The notes: generated from the sequence alone by a model not told the origin. DNA of 54,925 nt from Methanosaeta sp. PtaU1.Bin112 (GCA_002067705.1 MVRL01000109.1:1-54925), one strand, 5' to 3'. Shown: positions 1 to 8,873, counted from the stretch's first letter. Program-made: numbers and translations.

Positions 1-796
1 AGTAGAGGGATCCTGCCGCAGCCAGTGCCGTAGCCAAATCGCTTCCTCTTGCATTGGCATGAAGTGCAAAGGCATCAGTGCTCTCTCCGTTAGTTTCTGC
101 TTTTAAGACGCATGCAGAAGCACTGCTGTGGCCCCCGATGCCCATTGCACCGGCCAGGGCCGCCTGTGCGTCGATGGCAGTTCTGGCTTTATAAGTATCG
201 TCGTGGCGTTCATTTCTTTCTGATTGCAAGCTGCGTGCGTTCAGATTTCCAGATGCCGCCAATACTGTAGCCAGACCATTTCCTCTCGCTGCGGCATCAG
301 TCGCGAAGGCATATGTCTTGTCTCCGTTCGTTCCTGCTGCCATTATGTCAGTCGAAGCGCTGCTGCGGCCACCGAAGCCCAATGCACCGGCCAGGGCACC
401 CTGTATGCCGAGATCGTTCTTATATTTGTAGGTGTAGCCGTGACGGCGGTCGCTGCCAGCCAGGTAGCTGTTCCAGTAGAGGGATCCTGCCGCAGCCAGT
501 GCCGTAGCCAAATCGCTTCCTCTTGCATTGGCATGAAGTGCAAAGGCATCAGTGCTCTCTCCGTTAGTTTCTGCTTTTAAGACGCATGCAGAAGCACTGC
601 TGTGGCCCCCGATGCCCATTGCACCGGCCAGGGCCGCCTGTGCGTCGATGGTAGTTTGGGCTTTATAAGTATCGTCGTGGCGTTCATTTCGTTCTGATTG
701 GAAGCTGCGTGCGTTCAGATTTCCAGATGCCGCCAATACTGTAGCCAGATCTTTTCCTCTCGCAGTGGCATCAGTCGCAAAGGCATATGTTTTATC
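1..796. repeat. 474-bp higher-order tandem repeat inside the left-edge surface gene
   Basis: Bases 1 to about 322 recur at 475 to about 796 with only scattered substitutions; both begin AGTAGAGGGATCCTGCCGCA. The period is 474 bp, or 158 codons, which equals two 79-residue protein units. The frame is kept, so the array can expand or contract without breaking the gene. Confidence 0.9.
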
Positions 797-2398
797 CCAA
801 TTTGTTCCTGCTGCCATTAAGTCAGCCGAAGCGCTGCTGCGGCCACCGAGAGCAAACGCATCTGCCAAAGCACCTTGTACGCCGAGGTAATAGCCGCGAG
901 AATAAGTGTCTTCGCGGCAGCTATCTCGTTTGTACTCATAGCTGCTTGTTTGGAGATTTCCTGCCGCAGCAAATGCCGTGGCCAGACTTCCTCCGCGGGC
1001 TTTTGGATCAGCCGCAAAGGCAAACGTCTGCTGGCCGTTTGTTCCCGCAGCTATAATGTCAGCCGAAGCGCTGCTGTGGCACCCTAAACCCAACGCGGTA
1101 GCCAAGGCACCCTGCACGCCAAGGTAGCCAAACTCTTCCATCAGACGATTATGCCTGGAGCGATAATAGTAACCTTCTGCGTCGTACCCTATGCTTCCTG
1201 CGGCAGCACCAACGAGTGCCAGGCCATTGCTATTGGCCTTGAGGCGGTCTCCCGCAGCCAAAGTTCTACTGCCATCGGTGATTGCGCCAATATAACTTGC
1301 TTTGGCTTTGTTGTTGTCACCAATGCCAGCTGCTACGATGAGAGCACCCTGCAAATCCAGGCGATCTCTGTAGAATGCCATCATAGGTCCAAATTGAGGC
1401 CCGCCAAATGGACCGATTGGCCCAAAACCGTCAGCGCTCTGCAGATTGAAATCGCCCGCACCAGCTGTTACAATGGCAGCATCATCGCCTTTTGCCTTTG
1501 CATTAACCTGATACGCCGAGGTTTCTTGCCCATCGGTTTGGGCCTGAATGTATCTTACAGAGGCTCGGCTGTCCTCGCCGACTCCCACAGTCCCCGTGAA
1601 AGCCCCCTGGCCATCAAGCCCAATGAAATCCGCGAATTGGCTTTCCGACCAGGACCCTTTCAGGGCACCAGCCCCTGCGATAACTCCTGCAGCTTTATCT
1701 CCTTGCGCAGTAATATGGGAACCATAGGCAACCGGATCTATAGCATCAGGAACCTTGATTACTTCGGCGCCCATAAATCCGCTGATGCTTCCCTCATTGC
1801 AGGCACCTGCCACGATGAACGCACCTTGTGCATCAATGAAGTTTGAACCATGTGAGCCGACAAGCGCGTACCCTATGGCAAGAGGATGAATGCCGCTCGC
1901 CTGAAAAGCCTGTGCGGAATAGATGCTCCTGCCCAGGCTTAAGGTCTGTACTGTGCTCAGAATTCCGTTTTCCACGCCTAAATACTGACCAGTGAGCGCC
2001 ATTCCACCATAATAATCCTGCCATCCGGCCAGGAAGGACTGAGAAAAAGAGCCGGCGATATTTGATCTTTGGGTAGCGCTCAGATCAGTTGATGTAAGAA
2101 GAGCGGAACTCTGAACAGATCCCGAATCCGCCTTTACCCCTGATGTAGCTGTATAGCTGTTTGATGAAAATCCTTGCTTTAAATTTATTTTGCCATTACC
2201 AGAAACCTCTCTATAATCACTGATTGTTGTTTGCTGCGGATCTCCTGAGACCTCTTCATAAAAGTATACCTGATCATCAACATCGCTTTTTGTACTGAGA
2301 TCCAGTTCATTCACCGAGAAATCGACTTCGATACCGGAAACCATTTGAAGGATTAATATTAATATAATAACGGTCGCATATATCCGTTTCAACCTCAT
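1..2398 (-). CDS. Large repeat-built secreted/surface protein, N-terminal ~799 residues (runs off left edge)
   Basis: This is an open frame without stops from ATG 2398 to the window edge, preceded by a good ribosome site (GGGAGG, 2403-2408). Residues 1-19 form a signal peptide (MRLKRIYATVI..., ending near SGIEVDFS). Residues 20-120 form a module that also begins the protein at 14147-17281 (IEVxFS, then YREVSGNG, then a Ser/Ala-rich stretch). From about residue 200 the chain consists of units of about 79 residues with the theme QGALAxAxGxGGxSSASA, then AxTNGxxTxAFA, then ARGxxLATxLAAxGxL. At least six units are well conserved and the earlier ones are degenerate. No catalytic motif is seen. Its role is probably in the cell envelope or sheath, which is inference from the signal peptide and repeats. 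The C-terminus and any anchor lie outside the window. Confidence 0.85.
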   Translation of the reverse strand, partial: MRLKRIYATVIILILILQMVSGIEVDFSVNELDLSTKSDVDDQVYFYEEVSGDPQQTTISDYREVSGNGKINLKQGFSSNSYTATSGVKADSGSVQSSALLTSTDLSATQRSNIAGSFSQSFLAGWQDYYGGMALTGQYLGVENGILSTVQTLSLGRSIYSAQAFQASGIHPLAIGYALVGSHGSNFIDAQGAFIVAGACNEGSISGFMGAEVIKVPDAIDPVAYGSHITAQGDKAAGVIAGAGALKGSWSESQFADFIGLDGQGAFTGTVGVGEDSRASVRYIQAQTDGQETSAYQVNAKAKGDDAAIVTAGAGDFNLQSADGFGPIGPFGGPQFGPMMAFYRDRLDLQGALIVAAGIGDNNKAKASYIGAITDGSRTLAAGDRLKANSNGLALVGAAAGSIGYDAEGYYYRSRHNRLMEEFGYLGVQGALATALGLGCHSSASADIIAAGTNGQQTFAFAADPKARGGSLATAFAAAGNLQTSSYEYKRDSCREDTYSRGYYLGVQGALADAFALGGRSSASADLMAAGTNWDKTYAFATDATARGKDLATVLAASGNLNARSFQSERNERHDDTYKAQTTIDAQAALAGAMGIGGHSSASACVLKAETNGESTDAFALHANARGSDLATALAAAGSLYWNSYLAGSDRRHGYTYKYKNDLGIQGALAGALGFGGRSSASTDIMAAGTNGDKTYAFATDAAARGNGLATVLAASGNLNARSLQSERNERHDDTYKARTAIDAQAALAGAMGIGGHSSASACVLKAETNGESTDAFALHANARGSDLATALAAAGSLY

Positions 2399-2582
2399 AT
2401 CGTCCCTCCCAATTAATCGTTGAGATGTACTACTATATCAGTCCTGCGATAGTCCCGAGATATGTCCCAAGTAGCAATCGGCTTAATGAGCAGTATATCC
2501 AGCAAACGTGAGCATCAGCCGATAGGGATCAGATTTATATTCAAAGCCAGGCAATTGTGGCTCTTGCAGTTGAGGTGTAGAG

Positions 2583-3221
2583 ATGAGATGGTGGCCTGGA
2601 TCGTTGGTTCTCGGATTGGTGATAATATCAGTCATCGCCAGCACAAGCATTATTGTTGTTAGTGCCGCAAAGGTGCCCCAGAATCTTACTGAGCATTCCT
2701 GGATATATAGCCAAGGGACCATCGATGATATGCGCATCTACCAGACTGTGGCCGGCTTTCATGGACAGAAACTTGTCACAGGAACGAGGGGTACCGGCAC
2801 GGTCTCCAGAACCATCGATGCAGAGGTCTACGGCGGCTTTGAAGACGGATACAATGAGATCTGGGCGAACGAATGGGGCGTATTCCAGAACAAGCCTTCC
2901 AGATACAGCCCGCCCATAACCAACAGCGAACTCAAGAATGCCCTCTGCGCCAAGAATTATGAGGTTGGGTCGGTCTACTCTGAGAGCTACTCCGGGCTGG
3001 TGGAATTGATCAAGGATACATCCGTCAGCCAGACGGACAACAACTCTGTCTACGATATTCATTCCGAGGTAGAGGGAACAGCCAGAGTGGGTGCTCGTGT
3101 GCAAAAGAGCTCTAGCGCGGTGCCTATCTACGTCATGAGCGGCACCTATTCGGGATACCTGAATATGCATATGTCGCTGGAGAGCGGAAATGCATCCGTA
3201 ATGACTCTGCCCTGCCCCTGA
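2583..3221 (+). CDS. Secreted or membrane-anchored hypothetical protein (212 aa)
   Basis: I do not recognise the family. Residues 5-28 are a strongly hydrophobic segment after MRWWPG, so it is a signal peptide or N-terminal anchor. The rest is a Ser/Thr/Tyr/Gly-rich extracellular-type domain of about 180 residues without enzyme motifs. Two Cys occur in the body (residue 118 and near the C-terminus, LPCP). The ATG at 2583 follows GAGGTG at 2572-2577. It is divergent from the giant surface protein to its left and is followed by another secreted protein, so this end of the window is an envelope-protein locus. It could be a lineage-restricted Methanothrix protein. Confidence 0.7.
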   Translation: MRWWPGSLVLGLVIISVIASTSIIVVSAAKVPQNLTEHSWIYSQGTIDDMRIYQTVAGFHGQKLVTGTRGTGTVSRTIDAEVYGGFEDGYNEIWANEWGVFQNKPSRYSPPITNSELKNALCAKNYEVGSVYSESYSGLVELIKDTSVSQTDNNSVYDIHSEVEGTARVGARVQKSSSAVPIYVMSGTYSGYLNMHMSLESGNASVMTLPCP

Positions 3222-3229
3222 GGGCATGA

Positions 3230-3253
3230 GAATTCTTTTTGTTTTAGGAATTC
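3230..3253 (+). terminator. Possible terminator after the 212-aa secreted protein
   Basis: GAATTC (3230-3235) and GAATTC (3248-3253) can pair across a T-rich loop, CTTTTTGTTTTA. It lies 8 bases after the stop codon. The T-run is what archaeal terminators usually show. Confidence 0.4.
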
Positions 3254-3292
3254 CTGATAAGCTTTATCATCATCGCCATCCTTGGGTACGGT

Positions 3293-4261
3293 ATGAAAAA
3301 TGGGCCCCTAGCAGTTCTACTGATCGTCATATTTGCCCTCGATTCCCTCGCCGGTGCTGTCCACTGGGCGAGCAGCGTCGACACTAACTCGACTCACTGG
3401 TCCATCTTTCGCCAGAGCAGCAATCTCAGCTTTGACCTGTCAAGCTCTATTAATGGCAGCATCTCTGCCATAGACATATCTCCTGCAAAATCGCGCAGCA
3501 GAATCCTGCAACCCTACCAGTCCTATTATGCAGAGGTGGGAAATAATGACGTTCATTTCAGGCAGAGGACAAGCTCTCTCGAAGGCAGCTATAGATCATC
3601 AGACCAGATAATGATGCAGTCTGCAGTCTACCCGGATGAGATTAATATCACAGTTACTAAGCCATCAGGAACTGATCTATTTACAATCGAGTATGGTACT
3701 GAGAGATGGCCAGTCTTTATAAAGAGCAAAAGAACTCTCGCTTACTCTGGCAAGGGAATAAACGACAGAGATTTTGAGGGAAATAATGGCGATTTTGCAG
3801 GCGCAAGCTTTCTATATAACAGAGAACTGTCAAAAGAACAGAAGACTATTATGTGGCTGCAGAGGATGAATGCCACCGTCCAGGCGGCAGATGATTCCAC
3901 CATCTTTGCCGAGCTAAAGCCTACAAAATATTTGGGTTACGAAATCAACTCCAGCAGCACGGGAGTCGCTGATTTGAGCTATCGGTTCAGAGATACACAT
4001 TACGATGCCAAACATCAGAATTATCCGGCATTGAGCATGAGCGAAGAAAGATACTACGGCGCATACGATCTGATGCGAAAGATTAATATGAAGACCGTAT
4101 TTGAGAGAGCCAATAATACCGATGACCAAATAGAGGGCTGGCTGCCATGTTGTTTTGAGGGCTGGAAAGAGATGACACCCTCGGAAAAATTGAGCTTTTC
4201 TGAAGACGCAAAGGAGGTCTTCGATTGTACCTGCTACAAAGAAATCAGGACGCAGAATTAG
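3293..4261 (+). CDS. Secreted hypothetical protein (322 aa)
   Basis: The family is not recognised. Residues 1-21 are a signal peptide (MKNGPLAVLLIVIFALDSLA, cleavage likely after GAV). The mature part has many Asn-x-Ser/Thr sites (NSS, NLS, NGS, NIT, NAT, NNT), suitable for archaeal N-glycosylation. It has no membrane segment after the signal and a Cys cluster near the C-terminus (LPCCFEGW ... DCTCYKE) that may form disulfides or bind metal. A TATA-like AGCTTTATC (about 3261-3269) lies about 30 bases before ATG 3293, and the ribosome site is weak. The C-terminal third is polar and charged. The function is unknown, probably extracellular. Confidence 0.7.
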   Translation: MKNGPLAVLLIVIFALDSLAGAVHWASSVDTNSTHWSIFRQSSNLSFDLSSSINGSISAIDISPAKSRSRILQPYQSYYAEVGNNDVHFRQRTSSLEGSYRSSDQIMMQSAVYPDEINITVTKPSGTDLFTIEYGTERWPVFIKSKRTLAYSGKGINDRDFEGNNGDFAGASFLYNRELSKEQKTIMWLQRMNATVQAADDSTIFAELKPTKYLGYEINSSSTGVADLSYRFRDTHYDAKHQNYPALSMSEERYYGAYDLMRKINMKTVFERANNTDDQIEGWLPCCFEGWKEMTPSEKLSFSEDAKEVFDCTCYKEIRTQN

Positions 4262-4289
4262 AATGATTGGCAGAATGATCACTCGCCAA

Positions 4290-4994
4290 TCATCCTTTAT
4301 CCTCCAGTTCCTCAGCTCTTAAGAAAACTTCCTTCGCCTCAGTTTCCCGGCCCATTTTAAGAAGAGCTGCACCCTTTCGGTACCAGACCTCGGCATTGTC
4401 AGGATTTAGCCTGACGGCTTCATTAAAGCATTTGATGGATTCATCAAAAACACTATCGCCGTTCAAACCGATACGGACTAGGGCGAGGCCCTGGCCAAGG
4501 AGAGCTATCCCTTTGTCGAGCCAGGCCGAGGTAAGATTAGGATTTAGCCTGATGGCCTCATCAAAACACCTCATTGCCTCATCGTACTTATCCTGACCAT
4601 CGAGAGTGATATCCGGGTAATCAAGAGCTGAACCCTGGTTTCTGAGAATTACGCCTTTAATGTCCCAGGCATAAGCGTAATTGGGGGCCAGCCTGATGGC
4701 CTCATCAACACAATTTGCAGCTTCCTCGTAGCTGCCTTGATTATGAAGGACTATGCCTTTGCTGTTCCAGGCATAAGCATAATTGGGATCGAGCCTGATG
4801 GCCTCGTCAAGAACCATTATGGCCTCGTCGAAGCTGCCCTGCTCCCCTAAAGCCAGGCCTTTTTCAATCAAGGATCGGGCATATTGGTCAGGATTGGAGC
4901 CCTGCATGCTCAACCATCCTTCACTATTCTGCTGAGCGCCTGCCGATGCCATCAGCAAGAGTAGATGGATGAAGAATGCATACCTGCGTCTCAT
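4290..4994 (-). CDS. Secreted tetratricopeptide repeat (TPR) protein
   Basis: It starts at ATG 4994 because this puts a signal peptide (MRRRYAFFIHLLLLMASAGA) at the N-terminus and begins 1 base after the stop of the upstream gene. The TTG at 5024 would bury the signal behind ten extra residues and overlap the neighbour. The mature protein has about five TPR units, each carrying the theme FDEAIRLDPNYAYAWNSKG or close to it, with two longer linkers. It is a protein-protein scaffold outside or on the cell membrane with no catalytic domain. It is last in the minus-strand run aIF5A-agmatinase-FMN protein, a position that says little about its role. Confidence 0.85.
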   Translation of the reverse strand: MRRRYAFFIHLLLLMASAGAQQNSEGWLSMQGSNPDQYARSLIEKGLALGEQGSFDEAIMVLDEAIRLDPNYAYAWNSKGIVLHNQGSYEEAANCVDEAIRLAPNYAYAWDIKGVILRNQGSALDYPDITLDGQDKYDEAMRCFDEAIRLNPNLTSAWLDKGIALLGQGLALVRIGLNGDSVFDESIKCFNEAVRLNPDNAEVWYRKGAALLKMGRETEAKEVFLRAEELEDKG

Positions 4995-4995
4995 C

Positions 4996-5415
4996 TCAAA
5001 TTGACTTCTCCCAGCCCTGACCAAAATCGATCAGCGGCCTCACCTGCGTTATCTCGAAGATGGCCAGCACGGCAATCATCCCTGCGGCCTGCTCTCCCAC
5101 AATCTTGGCCATCTGGCTCCTGTACTCGTCCAGCTTCGGCCCGGAATCGAATGCTTCCTTCATCCTCAGATAGACTCGCAACCCTTTCCAATCGGCCAGC
5201 CCTCCTCCTGGCTCCATTATCATGTAAACAGCATGGGGATTATCCTGCAGATTGGCAAAGGTGCGCCCCCTGGCAAACGCTACGATAACCGTCTTTTCAT
5301 CGATCATCCGCGGGGAGCCATAAACGGCACAATCAACCATGCCATTCCTGTTTGATGTGCTTATGACGCCAATCCTCGGTTGCCTGTTGAAGTACTCCAT
5401 CAATCTTTCAGTCAT
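4996..5415 (-). CDS. Pyridoxamine 5'-phosphate oxidase-related FMN-binding protein
   Basis: This is a 139-residue single-domain split-barrel flavoprotein. The N-terminus RIGVISTSNRNGMVDCAV and the following strand pattern with ARGRTFANLQDNPHA match the PNPOx-like (COG3576-type) family, which binds FMN and often acts as a small reductase or oxidase of unknown substrate. The length is usual for the family. It begins 10 bases after agmatinase and ends next to the TPR gene, all on the minus strand, so co-transcription is likely. It is not a true PdxH, because the C-terminal dimerisation domain is missing. The substrate cannot be deduced. Confidence 0.8.
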   Translation of the reverse strand: MTERLMEYFNRQPRIGVISTSNRNGMVDCAVYGSPRMIDEKTVIVAFARGRTFANLQDNPHAVYMIMEPGGGLADWKGLRVYLRMKEAFDSGPKLDEYRSQMAKIVGEQAAGMIAVLAIFEITQVRPLIDFGQGWEKSI

Positions 5416-5425
5416 CTTGCGCCTC

Positions 5426-6301
5426 CTATCGAACTGCTGATACCTTTGCCTTTGCTGCTATGAACTGCCGCGCAAGCCTCGCTGCCAGAAGAGCCGTCTC
5501 ACCGTGATCGTATGCGGGTGTCAGCTCATTGATATCTAATCCCACTGCCTGCGGCGCAATACGATCAACAGCTCTGGACACATCCCAGGAAGAAAGGCCA
5601 AAGGGCTCCGGATTGCCAACTGCCGGGGCAAATGAAGGATCAAGAACATCCAGGTCGATGGACAGATAGAGCCTCTCGCAATTCAGCCACTCCAATGCCC
5701 TGTCCAGAACATCATTTATGCCCCTCTCATCGACATCGCGGGAGGTGTAGTAGGTTATTCCGCCCTCCTTCGCGAATGAGAACTCCTCTCTGCTGCCACT
5801 GCGAATGCCGATGCAGGCATAAGCGCCTATGCCCTTCGTCTCCAGGATCCTCCGGCTGGCGCAGGCGTGGCTGTATCTGGTGCAGCCGAATGCGTCGCGC
5901 AGATCAAGGTGGGCATCCAGAACCAGTATGCCAAGCGAGCCCAGCCCCTTCTGGACCAGACCATCTACAATTGGCGGAGTAATGGAATGCTCACCGCCCA
6001 GAAAGATGGGCACGGCGTCTCGGGGCAGCAGAGCTATCCCTTCTTTAATGGTCTCTTCGGCATAGACGGGATCTGCACCGAGATCCATATTCCCCAGATC
6101 GCAGATGGCCAGCTCAGAGAGATCGATGTCGTAATTGCAGTCATAGCTCTCGAAGTTAAAAGAGGCCAGACGAATGGCATCCGGTCCATCCCGTGCACCG
6201 GATCGAAATGATGCGGTGCCGTCAAAGGGAAGTCCCACTACTGCGTAGCTTGCATCCTGCAAATCTGCATCGGCGTCGGCAAAGCCGCACCTTTGAAACA
6301 T
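5426..6301 (-). CDS. speB: Agmatinase (ureohydrolase family)
   Basis: It hydrolyses agmatine to putrescine and urea with a binuclear Mn centre. At 291 residues it has the usual length. The metal motifs are all present: GGEHS (near residue 101), DAHLDLR (near 129, with D-x-H-x-D) and SIDLDVLDPSFAP (near 215). It lies 20 bases downstream of aIF5A. This pairing fits because in archaea arginine-derived agmatine feeds the polyamine used to modify the aIF5A lysine (deoxyhypusine/hypusine pathway). Arginase and formiminoglutamase share the fold, but the aIF5A neighbour favours agmatinase. It ends in a short run of Ala/Lys. Confidence 0.92.
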   Translation of the reverse strand: MFQRCGFADADADLQDASYAVVGLPFDGTASFRSGARDGPDAIRLASFNFESYDCNYDIDLSELAICDLGNMDLGADPVYAEETIKEGIALLPRDAVPIFLGGEHSITPPIVDGLVQKGLGSLGILVLDAHLDLRDAFGCTRYSHACASRRILETKGIGAYACIGIRSGSREEFSFAKEGGITYYTSRDVDERGINDVLDRALEWLNCERLYLSIDLDVLDPSFAPAVGNPEPFGLSSWDVSRAVDRIAPQAVGLDINELTPAYDHGETALLAARLARQFIAAKAKVSAVR

Positions 6302-6321
6302 GAAAATAATTGGAAGGGTCT

Positions 6322-6705
6322 CTAGCGCAGGTCCAGCTTGGTCCTGCCCATTACAAAGAGATAGGGAACCTCTTTTCCTTCCTCGATCTTATCTTTTTGA
6401 TCCTCATTTATGGGAACATCGACTGTGGCATAGCTTCCCAGGTCCATGAGCTGCACCGAGGTATCGCCTATGGATAGGACCTGCCCTGTCTTGCGCTCTA
6501 CTGTAGGCACATAAATTTTAGTAGTAACCGGCTGAACGATGGACTTCTTCTGGTTGTCGAAGATGCCTATCGCGTCCACTCTGGCCTTGGCGCTGCCATG
6601 TTTGCCAGGCTTGGAATGGGATATGCTCTTGATTATGCATGGCTCTTCGTCAATGATAACGTATCTTCCTTCCTTCAGCTCTCTAACCTCAACCTGCTCC
6701 TTCAT
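6322..6705 (-). CDS. eif5A: Translation factor aIF5A (hypusine-containing)
   Basis: This is the cytoplasmic translation elongation factor that eases peptide bonds at polyproline. The start is ATG 6705: AGGAG at 6712-6716 sits 7 bases upstream, and the resulting 127 residues are the usual archaeal length. An upstream start would add nine residues. The hypusination loop reads SKPGKHGSAK near residues 39-48; the second Lys of PGKHG is the modified residue. An N-terminal SH3-like domain is followed by an OB-fold ending in MGRTKLDLR. It is co-directional with agmatinase downstream and the aminotransferase 35 bases upstream. Confidence 0.96.
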   Translation of the reverse strand: MKEQVEVRELKEGRYVIIDEEPCIIKSISHSKPGKHGSAKARVDAIGIFDNQKKSIVQPVTTKIYVPTVERKTGQVLSIGDTSVQLMDLGSYATVDVPINEDQKDKIEEGKEVPYLFVMGRTKLDLR

Positions 6706-6740
6706 TTCATCACTCCTAAGGGCGAATGCCACTCTCCTAT

Positions 6741-7844
6741 TTAAAGGATGTCTTTCATGCGACGCAATGCTTCCTCAAGCTGAGAGCGCGCTGCGGCATA
6801 AGAGATTCTGATGTGCTCTTTTCCACCCGGACCAAAGGCAGATCCAGGAACGGCAATGACTCCTGCCTTCCCCAGGCGGGCAGCGACCAGGTCGCCATCT
6901 CCCACCCTAGGGAAGAGGTAGAACGCGCCTTCCGGTTCGACTATATTCACGCCCCTCTCCCGGAAGCCCTTTACCAGCAGATCCCGGCGGGATTTGAATT
7001 CGTCTCTCATCTGGGCAACACAATCCTGTGGACCGGTGATAGCTTCCAGAGCCGCAGCCTGGGAGATGGAGCTGGCACATGCCTGGACATACTGGTGAAT
7101 CTTAAGCAGTTGCTCGAGAGCTCCGCCTTTGGCTGCCAGGTATCCCAGCCTCCAGCCGGTCATGGCATAGGTCTTGGAGACGGCATTGACGGTGATGACA
7201 TTGTCTGAGAACTGTCCGGGGCTGACATGTGTTCCCTGATAGATAAAATGCTCATAGACCTCATCAGAGAGCACCCAGATGCCCTTATCCTCGGCGATCT
7301 CCGCAATGGCGCGCATCTGATTCGCCGTTGCCACCGAACCTGTGGGATTGGAGGGCGAATTTACTATTACCAGCCGGGTTTTGTCCGTGATCCTTTCCAG
7401 AACATCCTCCGGCGCGAGGCGAAGATGATCATCAAGAGGAACGCTCACCGGTCTGCCTCCCACCAGGCGGGTCAGCTCGGCATAGGACAGGAAACTCGGG
7501 TCGCCTATCAGAACCTCTTCGCCCCGATCGACCAGAGCGGCTATGACCAGGAAGAGCGCCTCACTGGCACCGCTTGTCACCATTATCTCCTCCGCTGTGC
7601 AGTCGATCCGGTTCTCGGAGCAGAACTTTTCCGCGATGGCAGTGCGAAGCTGCGGCAGGCCACAATTGGGTGTATAGCCGCACATACCCTTTTCAATTGC
7701 CGCAATTGCCGCTTTCTTGATGTGCTCCGGTGTGTCGAAGTCCGGCTGGCCCAGTCCCAAATTGACCGATCCGGGAGCAGCTCCCTCAAAACATTTCCTT
7801 ATACCTGATATCTCAATATTCTCAGTGCAGCTTGCAAATCTCAT
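6741..7844 (-). CDS. PLP-dependent class I/II aminotransferase (aspartate aminotransferase-like)
   Basis: A 367-residue fold-type I aminotransferase. Visible marks are GLGQPDFDTPEHI near the N-terminus, YTPNCGLPQLR, the NSPSNPTGS loop, the DEVYEHFIY region, NAVSKTYAMTGWRLGY with the PLP lysine (about residue 224), and HIRISYAAA, whose Arg binds the carboxylate. This matches the archaeal Asp/aromatic aminotransferase group, and the exact amino donor cannot be told from sequence alone. Its start overlaps the stop of the upstream 167-residue gene by 4 bases (ATGA), so the two are translationally coupled. Confidence 0.9.
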   Translation of the reverse strand: MRFASCTENIEISGIRKCFEGAAPGSVNLGLGQPDFDTPEHIKKAAIAAIEKGMCGYTPNCGLPQLRTAIAEKFCSENRIDCTAEEIMVTSGASEALFLVIAALVDRGEEVLIGDPSFLSYAELTRLVGGRPVSVPLDDHLRLAPEDVLERITDKTRLVIVNSPSNPTGSVATANQMRAIAEIAEDKGIWVLSDEVYEHFIYQGTHVSPGQFSDNVITVNAVSKTYAMTGWRLGYLAAKGGALEQLLKIHQYVQACASSISQAAALEAITGPQDCVAQMRDEFKSRRDLLVKGFRERGVNIVEPEGAFYLFPRVGDGDLVAARLGKAGVIAVPGSAFGPGGKEHIRISYAAARSQLEEALRRMKDIL

Positions 7845-8344
7845 GGCTCTTCTCTCCTGCCGACTGCTTCCGCCAGCTCATCCTTATAAATGACATTGAG
7901 TGTGCCAAAACAATTGAGCCTGGAAAGCTCCTCTTTTATCAGATTCATCCTGATTCTGCCCCCTCTCCAGTAAAGGGTAATCCTGACATCCTCTTTTTCC
8001 GTCTCCTGGGAGATGGACTCCATGAACATCTCCAGAGCCCTGCAATTGGAGAACGGAACGACGAATATTGCCCGGTAATTCTCATTCTTGCGGGCATAGG
8101 AGGTGAGGATGTAGCCGTTGTTTTCAAACTCGCTTATCTTCTCGAAATGACAAAGGACCTCCTTCTCGTGCTCCGCGGTTGCATCCACCTTGGAGATGAT
8201 CAGGAGAATCCTGGCAATAATCGATTTATCAAATTTCTTTCCAAACCAGATATTGATAGCACCCTGAGTCAGGACAATGGAGACCGCCGGTCCGCTAATC
8301 TCAATTGAGACCGGCTCTTGCCTGCTACCTGTGGAGCTGGGCAT
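7841..8344 (-). CDS. Conserved hypothetical protein, 167 aa, coupled to the aminotransferase
   Basis: The family is not recognised. The protein is soluble, with no signal peptide or membrane segment. Residues 15-60 alternate strands and helices (VSIEISGPAVSIVLTQGA), followed by KVDATAEHEKEVLCHFEKISE, a Phe/Tyr-rich middle and a basic C-terminus. No metal or nucleotide motif stands out. It is the first gene of the minus-strand run through aminotransferase, aIF5A and agmatinase, and overlaps the aminotransferase start by 4 bases. It faces the thioesterase gene across a 67-base divergent promoter region. Context suggests a housekeeping or regulatory role only. Confidence 0.65.
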   Translation of the reverse strand: MPSSTGSRQEPVSIEISGPAVSIVLTQGAINIWFGKKFDKSIIARILLIISKVDATAEHEKEVLCHFEKISEFENNGYILTSYARKNENYRAIFVVPFSNCRALEMFMESISQETEKEDVRITLYWRGGRIRMNLIKEELSRLNCFGTLNVIYKDELAEAVGRREEP

Positions 8345-8411
8345 AGCTGCTTAGATCGAGCGCAGCCAATATAACCGTTTCGAGAATAGTCCCCGGTTGA
8401 GGAATCACAAC

Positions 8412-8828
8412 ATGGATGATTGTCTGGCAGCATTAATGAGAGAGTTTTCTGAGGAGCCCTATGCCAGGATCTTCGGCATAGAGATTATAGAGCTTGAAGC
8501 GGGACACGCCACTCTCAAGATGAAGACCTCCGAGAAGATGAACAACCTCTTCGGCGCAACTCACGGTGCTGCCATCTTCTCACTTGTGGATGCCACCTTC
8601 GAGCTTACCGTCAATTCGCATGGCACTGTGGCTGTGGCTTTGAGCGTTGATATGAATTATCTCAATGCTCCTCTTCCCGGCGAGTGCCTGCAGGCAGAAG
8701 GAAGGGAGGTCAACCGCTCCCGGAGGATCTCCGCCTGCCATATATCCGTCACAGGAGAAGATGCAAGGCCCATCGCGACCTGCCAGTGCCTGGCTTACCG
8801 GAAGAAGGACAGACTGCCATTCCTTTGA
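8412..8828 (+). CDS. PaaI-type hotdog-fold thioesterase
   Basis: It probably hydrolyses acyl-CoA thioesters in the cytoplasm. The hotdog signature NNLFGATHGAAIFSLVDATF (residues about 42-61) carries the conserved Asn, His-Gly and Asp of PaaI/YbgC-like enzymes, and a GTVAVALSVDMNYLNAPLPG strand pattern follows. I chose ATG 8412 because GAGG at 8399-8402 sits 9 bases before it; TTG 8397 is in frame but would consume that ribosome site. The length of 138 residues is normal. It is followed by ycaO after 78 bases. Confidence 0.85.
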   Translation: MDDCLAALMREFSEEPYARIFGIEIIELEAGHATLKMKTSEKMNNLFGATHGAAIFSLVDATFELTVNSHGTVAVALSVDMNYLNAPLPGECLQAEGREVNRSRRISACHISVTGEDARPIATCQCLAYRKKDRLPFL

Positions 8829-8873
8829 GCTGTCCTTTTAAACGATCTCATTAGCCCATTGCCCAAAAGCAGA

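Noticed and set aside
1-950. Regularly spaced repeats as a possible CRISPR array
   Set aside because: Repeats are hundreds of bases long, in frame and coding; there are no short repeats with unique spacers.
1151-1846. 231-codon plus-strand open frame
   Set aside because: It lies antisense to the large minus-strand surface protein, which has a signal peptide, ribosome site and protein repeats; the plus frame has no recognisable features.
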